In this document: positions 36,474 through 43,959 of the stretch, piece by piece | How the letters are laid out: every line of letters starts with the position of its first letter | Position numbering within the stretch: the first letter of the stretch is position 1 | Source of the DNA: Dethiobacter sp. | Lineage (GTDB): Bacteria > Bacillota > Dethiobacteria > Dethiobacterales > Dethiobacteraceae | Length of the DNA stretch: 51,710 nucleotides | Direction: 5' to 3' | Assembly: GCA_020725465.1 (NCBI GenBank) | Contig: DYEY01000017.1 | Location: 1-51,710 of the forward strand | Notes under the pieces: generated by a model | What the model was told of the DNA's origin: nothing | Databases searched by the model: none | The model's input: only the letters and a program-made list of their open reading frames with translations | Made by a program: the position numbers and the translations under genes

Positions 36474-37254
36474 GGTTTTGCCCAAGAGGCAAGCGCGAGG
36501 CCAGAAGCAGCCTGGTATAAGGGTGTTGCGGCCGACGGTAAACCTCGCCGGTCACGCCGCTTTCCACAATTCTTCCTCTGTGCATAACCAGCACCCTTTC
36601 CGCCATCCTGGCGATAACGCCCAAATCATGACTGATGAGGAGCAGAGCGGTTCCCTTTGCCCGGACCTGCCTTTCCATTACCTCCAGCACCTGCAGCTGC
36701 ACCGGGAGGTCAAGGGCCGCGGTAGGCTCATCGGCGATGAGCAGTTTCGGCCCGCAGGCCAGCGCCATGGCCAGCATTACCCGTTGTTTCAGACCGCCGC
36801 TCAGCTGGTGCGGGTACTGGAAGAAGCGCGCCACCGGCATGTCCACGCCGCACTCCGCCAGCATCAAAAGAGCACGCCGGTCGGCTTCCGCTCCCTCCGC
36901 CACGCTGTGGGCCGCATATACTTCGCTTACCTGCTTACCCACCTTTATAACCGGGTTCAGGCAGGAATCCGGTTCCTGAAAGACCATGGCCACCTGCCTG
37001 CCCCTGATCGGCTCAAAATCTTCCGGCCGGGCGGGATTAAGCGTTTGACCGTCCAGGCTGATTATCCCCGCAGCCCGGAGGTCCGGCGGCAAAAGCCCCA
37101 TCAGCGCCAGGCCGGTCAGGCTTTTGCCGCTGCCGCTCTCACCCACCAGTCCCACTGTTTCCCCGGCCCCCACCGTAAACGACACATCATTAAGCAGCCT
37201 CAGTTTTTTTTTGTTTTGACGGAAATACACAGAAAGTCTCTGCACAGTCAGCAA
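36463..37254 (-). CDS. ABC transporter ATPase, DppD/NikD type
   Basis: Second ATPase of the importer. Walker A GESGSGKSLTGLA, Q-loop VFQEPDSCLNP, signature LSGGLKQRVMLAMALA and Walker B LLIADEPTAALD are intact. The 263-residue length lacks the C-terminal extension of DppD and is closer to NikD. The start is TTG at 37254, directly after and overlapping the TAG-containing leftover end of a permease-C gene, which supplies the GGAGGGAGGG ribosome site. Confidence 0.88.
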   Translation of the reverse strand: MLTVQRLSVYFRQNKKKLRLLNDVSFTVGAGETVGLVGESGSGKSLTGLALMGLLPPDLRAAGIISLDGQTLNPARPEDFEPIRGRQVAMVFQEPDSCLNPVIKVGKQVSEVYAAHSVAEGAEADRRALLMLAECGVDMPVARFFQYPHQLSGGLKQRVMLAMALACGPKLLIADEPTAALDLPVQLQVLEVMERQVRAKGTALLLISHDLGVIARMAERVLVMHRGRIVESGVTGEVYRRPQHPYTRLLLASRLPLGQNHDR

Positions 37255-37255
37255 C

Positions 37256-37318
37256 TACAGCTTCCCTCCCTCCAGGGGGTCAGGGGCGGCGCTCGCCCTT
37301 TCTCCGGGATGTTAAGGA
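37256..37318 (-). pseudogene. Remnant of the 3' end of a permease-C (DppC/NikC) gene
   Basis: Just upstream of ATPase D the minus strand reads like the last 20 or so codons of the intact permease-C gene at 39265: NIPEKGRAPPLTPWREG here against NILGEGVRAALNPQREG there, with a one-base deletion breaking the frame. The remnant is joined directly to a leader sequence like that of the binding-protein gene, so the binding protein, permease B and most of permease C were deleted from this copy. Confidence 0.75.
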
Positions 37319-37425
37319 AACCCTTTTTTGCATGGATACGCCAAGGTAAGCACAAAAATGCCTGCAGGGATGAGCAAACTTCCAAGTATAAGGAGTTTAA
37401 GAGTATTATCTTTTAGCCTGTACAA
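37312..37425 (-). other. Leader of copy A with short hydrophobic reading frame
   Basis: This region matches the leader of the binding-protein gene at 33092-33175, including the 15-bp core GGCATTTTTGTGCTT. A 37-codon frame from a TTG at 37425 encodes a hydrophobic segment (LKLLILGSLLIPAGIFVL), ending inside the permease-C remnant. No ribosome site is visible. The rest of the gap up to 37632 is AT-rich; no further gene or clear promoter was recognised in it. Confidence 0.35.
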
Positions 37426-37632
37426 ATCCGGTTGTAATTTTCATAATTGCAGGAATGCATATGCAGGAATTCTGTAAAAGTTGTAGAAAATGCCGAAATA
37501 ACAGGCTGAAGTAACATATCTCAATTTTAGCTGAAATCAGCCACCCTGGAAGCATTCAGCCGGCAAATGAGCAACACAGTTTGACTATTCCACATTGCTG
37601 TCAGGGGCAAACAGATAACGGAGGTTCCCGCA

Positions 37633-38073
37633 ATGGGCTTAAGTTTGCTTGATCAACTAAAAGATTTAGTTCTAAAAGATGCTTTGGGGTTGGTAGCATT
37701 TGGATGGGCTGTTGCCTGGGGAGCAGCCCAGAATTTTATTGATAAACTGTCTGCTCCTTCCATAGTCGGTCCCGGCAAGATGGATATCCTCCGTTACGGT
37801 ATGGATATTGTTACGGCCAAAGACCCGAAGGCTGCCTGCCAGGCAGCGGCAGACGGCATATACAATATGCTATTGCCGAAATTTGGGGATGTAATGGGGC
37901 CTTCTGTTTCTGCTGTAACGAATTTAATCCAAACCGGAGATGCCATGGGAAATTCTGTGTCGAATTCCGGTACCAGTGAATTTTCTTCGGGTTATAAAGG
38001 AAGCTCACAGTCTTCCGGTAAACCTTCATTAACACCGCATGATTATGAGAATGATCGCGGGGAAGACTTATGA
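37633..38073 (+). CDS. Hypothetical protein encoded with a PrsW-type protease
   Basis: Not recognised. The 146-residue protein has a hydrophobic stretch near residues 17-35 (ALGLVAFGWAVAWGAAQNF) and an amphipathic middle with AACQAAADGIYNMLLPKFGD. The tail (about 105-146) is polar and serine/glycine-rich and looks disordered. There is no signal peptide of standard form. The ATG at 37633 has GGAGG eight bases ahead. Its stop overlaps the next start (ATGA), so the two are coupled. Base composition is clearly more AT-rich than the surrounding transporter genes, suggesting a separate origin. Confidence 0.75.
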   Translation: MGLSLLDQLKDLVLKDALGLVAFGWAVAWGAAQNFIDKLSAPSIVGPGKMDILRYGMDIVTAKDPKAACQAAADGIYNMLLPKFGDVMGPSVSAVTNLIQTGDAMGNSVSNSGTSEFSSGYKGSSQSSGKPSLTPHDYENDRGEDL

Positions 38074-39176
38074 AAAAAATCCCATTAAGATTTTTGCTGA
38101 CCACAACGTTTTTTGTCATTTCGATCATTACCTTGTGGGTTGCCGGTGTAAATCCCTATGACTTATTAATGGCTTCATGGTGGCCGCTGCTTACTGTCTT
38201 ACAGTTTTCACTTATATTGCTTGCGTTTACCGGCTTGCCGTTTCATTATCATGTTTTGGCGCTTGGATTAGGGGCGTCAGCGGTTCCTTTAATTACGTTT
38301 TTAATTCAGAAGCTGTTATGGTTGCTTTTGGAAGGGTCCAAGCTTCAAGCCATATTGAGTGACAGTGCTTTTTTTGGGACAATCAATCTAACTGCTCCTT
38401 TGATCGCGCCAGTCACTGAGGAATTCACCAAGCTCCTGCCGGTGATGCTTATCTTTTTTTTACTGCTCCGATTTAAAAAATATCGTTTGTTATCTCCCAT
38501 AGATTTTGCATTACTAGGTCTTTTTGCCGGTGCGGGGTTTGAATTTTTCGAAAATATAGCACGGGCAATGAATGGATTTACTGCGATGAACGGGCTTTAC
38601 CGCAGTCCTGTAAATGAACCCCTTCCTGGTTTTTTTGGAATCTTTCTGTATCCCAGCTTATACCGAAGTGAATACCTTGGCAATCCTATGATCTGGTTCG
38701 GCCACTCCGGCTATGCTGCGGCAATATCCTTAGCCTTTGGCTGGTTTGTATATCTGAAGAAGAAAAGATATGTAATTCTTCCTGTCCTTGTTTATCTTAT
38801 CAGCGTGTTTGATCACAGTATGTGGAATTGGTACCAACCTTTTCCAGAGCAGTTATGGGCCCAAATATTGCCTAACTTCACACTCTACGGACGGTTAATC
38901 CCAATTGGGTTTACTGTGGGCCTTGTCTTAACCTCATATATCTTGCTTCGAAATAAACGTCGCTTTAAAGATGAGCTTAAAGAAAGCAAACAAATAACAG
39001 AGTCTCTAAAAAAACCATTGGTTTCCATTAAGGACCGGCTCACCCTGTTACAGCGTGATAATCAATTGGCCAATGCATTCCGTCATTACCTGAAAGCGGG
39101 CATTAAGGCAGAACCTTTTGATTTTGTTGTTCAGGAGATTATTGGAACCAGACAAAATAGTAACCGGCAAATTTAA
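38070..39176 (+). CDS. PrsW-family intramembrane metalloprotease
   Basis: A 368-residue, roughly eight-pass membrane protein. The PrsW motifs are intact: EEFTK (117-121), FEFFENI (157-163), GHSGYAAAISLAFG with histidine 212, and FDHSMWN with histidine 249. In Bacillus PrsW makes the first cut in the anti-sigma factor RsiW. The C-terminal part (about 300-368) is a charged cytoplasmic helix region absent from minimal PrsW. It is AT-rich, with codon choice unlike its neighbours, and coupled to the preceding hypothetical gene. Substrate unknown. Confidence 0.85.
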   Translation: MKKIPLRFLLTTTFFVISIITLWVAGVNPYDLLMASWWPLLTVLQFSLILLAFTGLPFHYHVLALGLGASAVPLITFLIQKLLWLLLEGSKLQAILSDSAFFGTINLTAPLIAPVTEEFTKLLPVMLIFFLLLRFKKYRLLSPIDFALLGLFAGAGFEFFENIARAMNGFTAMNGLYRSPVNEPLPGFFGIFLYPSLYRSEYLGNPMIWFGHSGYAAAISLAFGWFVYLKKKRYVILPVLVYLISVFDHSMWNWYQPFPEQLWAQILPNFTLYGRLIPIGFTVGLVLTSYILLRNKRRFKDELKESKQITESLKKPLVSIKDRLTLLQRDNQLANAFRHYLKAGIKAEPFDFVVQEIIGTRQNSNRQI

Positions 39177-39197
39177 ACAACAATTTCTGCATAAGAT

Positions 39198-39243
39198 CAA
39201 AAACAACCGGGGATTCCAATGTCAATCTCCGGTTGTTTTTTGA
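39198..39243. terminator. Bidirectional intrinsic terminator between PrsW and permease-C genes
   Basis: AAAAACAACCGG and CCGGTTGTTTTT form a stem of about 12 bp, extended by GATT/AATC inside the loop, with T-runs on both strands. It serves the convergent PrsW (plus) and permease-C (minus) genes. Confidence 0.8.
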
Positions 39244-39249
39244 TTTTTT

Positions 39250-39264
39250 CTCCATTGTGAGCAA
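39250..39264 (-). pseudogene. Remnant of the start of an ATPase-D gene after permease C
   Basis: Directly after the permease-C stop the minus strand reads TAATTGCTCACAATGGAG. This matches TAGTTGCTGACTGTGCAG at the start of the intact ATPase-D gene (37254). Similarity ends after about five codons, where the terminator begins. Confidence 0.55.
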
Positions 39265-40083
39265 TTACAGTTTTCCTTCCCTCTGGGGATTAAGGGCGGC
39301 GCGCACCCCTTCTCCCAGGATGTTAAAGGACAGTGCCGTGACAAATACCGCAAGACCGGGAAAGGTGGCGTACCACCAGGCACTGCGGATATAAATCTGG
39401 GCCTCCCGCAGCATGTTGCCCCAGGTGGGCACGGGAGGCTGCGCCCCCAGCCCGAAATAACCAAGCCCGGCCTCGGCCATGATAGCAGCCGGCACGCCCA
39501 GCGTGGCCGCCACCGCGATTGGACCGGCGGCGCCGGGCAGCAGGTGCCGCCACATGACCCGGGTATGCGAGGCGCCAAGCATCCTGGCTGCCACCGCAAA
39601 ATCCGACTCCCTCAGGCGCAGGTACTCGGCCCTTACCAGCCGCGCTACTCCGGGCCAACCGGTAATACCGATTATCAGCACCACCGTCCAAAGTCCGGCG
39701 CCATAGATGCCCGCCAGGGCAATGGTCAGAAAAAGCGTGGGAAACACCAGGAAGATGTCGGCCAGCCTCATCACCGCCATATCGGCCAGTCCGCCAAAGT
39801 AGCCTGCCAACCCTCCAAGCACCGTACCCAGGGACACCGAAAACGCTACCGCCAATATTCCCACCGCCAGTGATACCCGGGCGCCGTGGAGCACACGGCT
39901 GAAAACATCCCTGCCCAACCGGTCGGTGCCCAACAGGTGGCCGCCACCGGGCGGTCTCAGCCAGTTTTCCGGATTGGCCGCATATGGGTCATGACCGGTA
40001 AGCCAGGGTGCCAGCAGCGCCGCCGCCAGCAGGAATAAAACCATCGCACCCCCGGTTATAATCTGCCATCTTGCTCGCGTCAA
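39265..40083 (-). CDS. ABC transporter permease, DppC/NikC type
   Basis: Second membrane subunit of the peptide/nickel importer, 272 residues from the TTG at 40083 (ribosome site GGGAGGAG), close to the usual NikC size. The N-terminal helix is followed by DPYAANPENWLRPPGGGHLLG and TDRLGRDVFSRVLHGARVSL, typical of DppC. The EAA-loop region VRAEYLRLRESDFAVAARML is present (about 145-165). The frame is open upstream to 40173, but those codons are the decayed end of a permease-B gene and the real start is the TTG. It is isolated from its partners by the PrsW insertion. Confidence 0.88.
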   Translation of the reverse strand: MTRARWQIITGGAMVLFLLAAALLAPWLTGHDPYAANPENWLRPPGGGHLLGTDRLGRDVFSRVLHGARVSLAVGILAVAFSVSLGTVLGGLAGYFGGLADMAVMRLADIFLVFPTLFLTIALAGIYGAGLWTVVLIIGITGWPGVARLVRAEYLRLRESDFAVAARMLGASHTRVMWRHLLPGAAGPIAVAATLGVPAAIMAEAGLGYFGLGAQPPVPTWGNMLREAQIYIRSAWWYATFPGLAVFVTALSFNILGEGVRAALNPQREGKL

Positions 40084-40087
40084 CCCT

Positions 40088-40160
40088 TTATCTCCTCCCG
40101 GCATACCGGTACCTCTCCTTATCCGCGGGTACATCAGCAAACAGGCATGGACAGGTCCGT
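40088..40160 (-). pseudogene. Remnant of the 3' end of a permease-B (DppB/NikB) gene
   Basis: The minus strand keeps the last codons and stop of a permease-B gene: RYRYAGRR-stop here against EHRYAGRR-stop in the intact copy at 30526, and MYPRIR against LDPRLR just before, with a one-base deletion between. It is joined upstream to a binding-protein fragment. Confidence 0.75.
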
Positions 40161-40164
40161 AGAC

Positions 40165-40297
40165 GGCGGCCATGTCTTTGCCATCAACGGCGCCCTGTCC
40201 GGCCAGAACGCTTCCCGGCGCAAAACAAAGGCTATACTCCCCACCAGCTGTTGCCGGTTTCCCACGATTTAAGCAGGCACCCTACGGCTTTTGTCCT
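40165..40297 (-). pseudogene. Remnant of a family 5 substrate-binding protein gene
   Basis: Reading the minus strand in two frames gives GCLLKSWETGNSWW and LRREAFWPDRAPLMAKTW, matching GRLLKSWEIGGGGRE and LRRDAFWSDGTPVTAEDV of the intact binding protein (32760-32880). Frameshifts and a stop are present. Nearly all of the gene, and most of permease B, was deleted between this piece and 40160. The DNA from 40298 to 40363 shows nothing recognisable. Confidence 0.8.
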
Positions 40298-40363
40298 GCT
40301 ACTTGCATACATACGTAACCAACCCAAAAATAATTCGCGCTATCTGATGCAGGAAACGTACAG

Positions 40364-40398
40364 AAAAAGCAACACCCGGCGTTTTCGGCCGGGCGTTA
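40364..40398 (-). terminator. Intrinsic terminator of the CoA-transferase operon
   Basis: On the minus strand AACGCCCGGC pairs with GCCGGGTGTT (one G-U pair, which only works in minus-strand RNA), followed by GCTTTTT. It lies about 50 bp after the beta-subunit gene. Confidence 0.75.
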
Positions 40399-40445
40399 TG
40401 ATGCATTTCTGCCTTACTGAATGCATATCTGCATCGCTAGTGTTA

Positions 40446-41216
40446 TCAGGCGCGTCCGATAATATAGCGTAGGGGGTCCACTTCGTTGCGTAGAATTGTC
40501 AGTTCCTGCTCCGTGGGAGGTTCGCTGCTGCCCAGTTCCTCCGCCCAGAGAAGCTCAAAGCCGGTGTTATTAATCACATCTTCCCGCGTTACACCGGGAT
40601 GCAGTGATTCCACCCGCATTCTTTTGGTCTCTTCGTCAAATCCCATAACAGCCAGGTCTGTAATAATTTTATAAGGTCCGCATCCCGCAGGCAGGCCTGC
40701 CGCCTCACGGCTTCCTTTGCCTGTGAGGTAGCCTGGAGTGGTAATAAAATCGATGTTATTGGTAAAGCGGCTCTTATCCTGGGGAGTGATCATCATGGTG
40801 CGCCAGCAGAGCGAAGCCAGGTCATTGGCGCCGCCGCTGCCGGGGAAACGGACCTTAGGCCTGTCATATTCCCCTATCAGCGTGGAATTGATATTGCCGT
40901 ACATGTCAATCTGAGCTCCGCCCAAAAAAGTATAATCCACCATACCACGCTGGCAGGTTTCCATAATCTCAGGCATGCTGCTGGCCAGCAGACCTTTGTA
41001 GAAAGTTCTGGAATCACCCACAGAGATGGGCATGGAAGGTAAGAGAGGCCCAACCCCCCCGGCCTCGAACATTATCATCAGGTTGGGAGCAGATGTCTTT
41101 TGTGCCAGCATTGCCGCCGCACAGGGAGCGCCTGTCCCCACTACCACCGTGCTGCCGTCTTCCAGGTAGCGGGAGGCCAGGCAGATCATTAACTCCATCC
41201 GGTTATACTCCACCAT
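40446..41216 (-). CDS. CoA-transferase subunit beta (glutaconate CoA-transferase type)
   Basis: Beta subunit of a family I CoA-transferase, 256 residues. The catalytic glutamate lies in MFEAGGVGPLLPS (residue 51), followed by VGDSRTF. FLGGAQIDMYGNINST and RFPGSGGANDLASLC are typical of GctB-like proteins. By family it moves CoA between acyl-CoA and a free acid such as acetate; the actual substrate is unknown. The ATG at 41216 has GAGGAGG upstream, and the gene follows the alpha subunit by 23 bp. Confidence 0.88.
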   Translation of the reverse strand: MVEYNRMELMICLASRYLEDGSTVVVGTGAPCAAAMLAQKTSAPNLMIMFEAGGVGPLLPSMPISVGDSRTFYKGLLASSMPEIMETCQRGMVDYTFLGGAQIDMYGNINSTLIGEYDRPKVRFPGSGGANDLASLCWRTMMITPQDKSRFTNNIDFITTPGYLTGKGSREAAGLPAGCGPYKIITDLAVMGFDEETKRMRVESLHPGVTREDVINNTGFELLWAEELGSSEPPTEQELTILRNEVDPLRYIIGRA

Positions 41217-41239
41217 TGTCTTATGCGCCTCCTCAGCAG

Positions 41240-42292
41240 TTACCTGCCATTATTATTATTGTTCAACAGCTTGTCCGTCAGGTTTTCCTGGGCACGTAGT
41301 TTGCTTAAGCGCTCCAGGCCGCCGTTCACTTCCAGGTAACCCCAGTGGTCTTTCACCCCAAAAATGTTTTTTTCCAGAAAGGCTTTGAAAGTTTCTTCGT
41401 CTTTCTCCGCTTTGAGCCATTCCTGCAGGTGATATTCATCGCTGAAGTACTCGTATGCCATGTTGGAAGGATAAGCGCCGTAAGGAACTTCTATCACCGC
41501 ATCCACCAGGAAATAGGGAATTATGTTCCGGTCGGGTTTTTGCCTTATCTCTTCATTGGAAATAATCCGTTCAGTGGTTATAATCAGTTTCTTGGCCGCT
41601 CTGGCCAGGTCATAGTCGGCTACGGCAATGCCGTCAATCTGAGCGTTTCCGTACATATCGCAACGGTGCACGTGTATGGCTGCCACATCAGGGTAAAGGG
41701 CCGGCAAAGCCACAAATTTCTTGCCGGTATAGGGGCATGGCATCACCATAGCCGCGCTGTACCTGATGGTATCAGTCCCCATCATATTTCTGGCCGGTAT
41801 AAATGACAGGCCCATAGCCGCAGCCTTATAGCGCCAGGTCAGGGCGGCGTTGGTCCATTCGGTGGCCTCAACTTCACCGTTTTCAAAGTACTTGCGGGAT
41901 ACCTTCGACAGGCCCCGTGCCTCAAGGCCTACCACATATGCCACATCACAGCGGTCGAAACACTTTCCGGCTGCCAGGATCTGCATGTCATGGGTGGATG
42001 TATGCCCGGCAAAACCCAGGTTGCGTTTTTTCTGTCTGACGATTTCATGCAGCACCGCGGTGGGAATCCGGTTGCTGCCAAATCCGCCCACTCCCAGGTA
42101 ATCGCCATCCTGGATCAGGCGGGAAACCGCTTCTTTTACTGTTGTAACCTTGTTCACCATTTTTCTTGATTTGTTTTTGAAAAATTCCCTCGCGTCGTCA
42201 GCGTCCGGGTTAGTAAACAACCGGCGCGTCCCCACCTTAACGTAGGTCACATCCTTGTTGCCCGGCACTGAATAATCTTTACCGCTCGACAT
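41240..42292 (-). CDS. CoA-transferase subunit alpha (glutaconate CoA-transferase type)
   Basis: Alpha subunit, 350 residues, pairing with the downstream beta subunit. Conserved features are DGDYLGVGGFGSNRIPTAVL (about 62-81), DVAYVVGLEARG and PDVAAIHVHRCDMYGNAQID. An N-terminal extension of about 45 residues precedes the usual GctA start. The ATG at 42292 is behind GGAGGTGGCAGA. The operon has a sigma-54 promoter, so an enhancer-binding activator not seen in this window should control it. Confidence 0.88.
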   Translation of the reverse strand: MSSGKDYSVPGNKDVTYVKVGTRRLFTNPDADDAREFFKNKSRKMVNKVTTVKEAVSRLIQDGDYLGVGGFGSNRIPTAVLHEIVRQKKRNLGFAGHTSTHDMQILAAGKCFDRCDVAYVVGLEARGLSKVSRKYFENGEVEATEWTNAALTWRYKAAAMGLSFIPARNMMGTDTIRYSAAMVMPCPYTGKKFVALPALYPDVAAIHVHRCDMYGNAQIDGIAVADYDLARAAKKLIITTERIISNEEIRQKPDRNIIPYFLVDAVIEVPYGAYPSNMAYEYFSDEYHLQEWLKAEKDEETFKAFLEKNIFGVKDHWGYLEVNGGLERLSKLRAQENLTDKLLNNNNNGR

Positions 42293-42409
42293 TCTGCCAC
42301 CTCCTGATTTTCCTTTACCGGCGCACGGAATCCTTTATGCTTTCCGCTTATGCCCAAATACAGATTCTTGGCACACCCCCCCGATATGACAATCAACAGC
42401 TTATGTAAT

Positions 42410-42425
42410 GCAATATCTGTGCCAA
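42410..42425 (-). promoter_or_regulatory. Sigma-54 (-24/-12) promoter of the CoA-transferase operon
   Basis: The minus strand reads TTGGCACAGATATTGC, matching the RpoN consensus TTGGCAC-N5-TTGC with GG and GC separated by exactly 10 bp. The start site would lie near 42398, about 105 nt ahead of the alpha-subunit ATG. Activator sites, if present, would fall within the end of the ytaF gene. Confidence 0.75.
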
Positions 42426-42433
42426 TCAATGTA

Positions 42434-43057
42434 TTAAACCATATTAGCCAGGCCGAGCACTACCAGAACCGCTCCCGAGATAACGGCGGCCCCATCTCTG
42501 TTGACAGCGCCGGAAAACCTGCGGCCCAGCATTACACCGGCCGGCAGCAGCATGAATTTGGAAACACCCACCACGGTGGCGGTGACAACGGGCGTAAAGC
42601 CCATCATGGCCGCGCCGAAACCGGCAGCAAAAGCATCCATTGCCAGTGCCACCCCCAGTACCACCGCCTCTTTCCCCGAAATGGCCCCGGAGCAGTCAAA
42701 ATCAGCCAGCTGTGGTTCTCTGAGCAATGATGACAGCATGCACAGGCTGTGGTTGCCGTCTTCAGCCCCCTCGTTCTCCTGGTGCGACCGGCTCCGGCAA
42801 ATGGTCTGGCCGATTATGGCGGCGCCTACACCCAAAAGGAGAAACCCTCCCAGCAGGGATGCTGTTTTGCCGGTAAGGAGATGGGCCGCCAGTACGCCGG
42901 CCTTCATGGACAAAAACACCGAAAAAGAGGAAGAAAGACAGATGATCAGCAGAGATGCCGGCGGGATGCGCATCCTGCGCACCCCGCAGGCAAACCCGGT
43001 GCCGAATCCGTCAAAAGAGACGGCCAGGCCCAGCAGCAAAACAGAAAAAAATGGCAC
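42434..43057 (-). CDS. ytaF: YtaF-like sporulation membrane protein (MntP superfamily)
   Basis: A 207-residue protein with six membrane segments in two similar halves, LLLGLAVSFDGFGTGFACGV and LGVALAMDAFAAGFGAAMMG, each with the Asp that marks the MntP manganese-exporter superfamily. The loop LREPQLADFDCSGAISGKEA matches YtaF. YtaF is sporulation-linked in Bacillus but its job is unknown. It starts at GTG 43057. A dyad ATACTACATAGTAT lies about 25 bp upstream and could be an operator or promoter part. Confidence 0.83.
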   Translation of the reverse strand: MPFFSVLLLGLAVSFDGFGTGFACGVRRMRIPPASLLIICLSSSFSVFLSMKAGVLAAHLLTGKTASLLGGFLLLGVGAAIIGQTICRSRSHQENEGAEDGNHSLCMLSSLLREPQLADFDCSGAISGKEAVVLGVALAMDAFAAGFGAAMMGFTPVVTATVVGVSKFMLLPAGVMLGRRFSGAVNRDGAAVISGAVLVVLGLANMV

Positions 43058-43130
43058 CCGGCTACCCCCTTAGTCCCAGTATACTACATAGTATGGGAGC
43101 GGCCGGATTCGGTGCCTTTGGTGCTGCGTC

Positions 43131-43955
43131 CTACTTTTGACAGACGGGGCAGAAATGGGTTCCCCTACCCGCCGTCCTGGCGCGCATTATGCCGGTGCCA
43201 CAGCTACGACAGGGCTGGGCATGGCGGCGGTAGACATTTAGCCTGTCCTGAAAGCCGCCGCTTTGACCGGAGGCGTCGCGGTAGTCGCTGAAAGTGGTCC
43301 CGCGCCAGTCAATGGCCTCGGTGAGCACCTCCCTCACCGCCAGGTGCAGCGCTTCCAGTTCGGGACGGGATAGCGAATCTGCGGGGCGTCCCGGCCACAA
43401 GCCGGAGCGATGCAAAATTTCATCGGTATAGATATTGCCAAGCCCTGCCACGAAATGCTGATCCAGGAGGACCGCTTTGATGTTGGCAGTGCGTTTTTTC
43501 AGGTGCTTTTCCATGTAGTGAAGATCAAACTCCGCCGACAGCGGTTCCGGACCAAGCATAGCCAGGCCCCTGATTTCGTCCAGCCTGGTGGCGGGCAGCC
43601 ACCACAGGCGGCCGAACTTTCTCACATCCTGGAAAAACAGGTATGCTTCCTTGCCAAGGTGGAGGACAACATGGGTATGCCTGCCGGCAACCAGCTCGCC
43701 CTGGCTGAAGATAAGCTTTCCGGTCATGCGCAGGTGGACCGCCAGTATACTTTCGTCATCCAGGTACAGCAGCAGGTATTTGCCCCGCCGGCCAGCTCCA
43801 ACGAACCGTTTTCCCGGGAGGCGCCGTTCAAATTCTTCCCTGTCCGGGAGAACCAGGGAGCCGGGGCAATTGACCTCCGCCCGTTCCACCGTCCTGCCCG
43901 GCAACACTTTAGCCAACCCCTGCCGTATAGTCTCCACTTCCGGCAGTTCCGGCAT
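43131..43955 (-). CDS. mutM: Formamidopyrimidine-DNA glycosylase
   Basis: MutM excises 8-oxoguanine and Fapy lesions. The 274-residue protein starts with the catalytic PELPEVETIRQGL (Pro2, Glu3), keeps the lysine in GRRGKYLLLYL and the helix-two-turn-helix region with AGLGNIYTDEIL. It ends in a CRSCGT...HFCPVCQK zinc finger. It lies 4 bp after polA, so repair glycosylase and gap-filling polymerase are co-expressed. Confidence 0.96.
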   Translation of the reverse strand: MPELPEVETIRQGLAKVLPGRTVERAEVNCPGSLVLPDREEFERRLPGKRFVGAGRRGKYLLLYLDDESILAVHLRMTGKLIFSQGELVAGRHTHVVLHLGKEAYLFFQDVRKFGRLWWLPATRLDEIRGLAMLGPEPLSAEFDLHYMEKHLKKRTANIKAVLLDQHFVAGLGNIYTDEILHRSGLWPGRPADSLSRPELEALHLAVREVLTEAIDWRGTTFSDYRDASGQSGGFQDRLNVYRRHAQPCRSCGTGIMRARTAGRGTHFCPVCQK

Positions 43956-43959
43956 ATCA

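Noticed and set aside
36316-37416. Plus-strand frame whose C-terminus (HKNAC...EQT) resembles that of another plus-strand frame ending at 33185
   Set aside because: The similarity is only the antisense reading of the duplicated transporter leader, not a shared protein tail.
43078-43100. Sigma-E promoter (CATACTAT) upstream of ytaF
   Set aside because: No matching -35 element at the right distance, and one mismatch in the -10; the dyad alone does not support a call.
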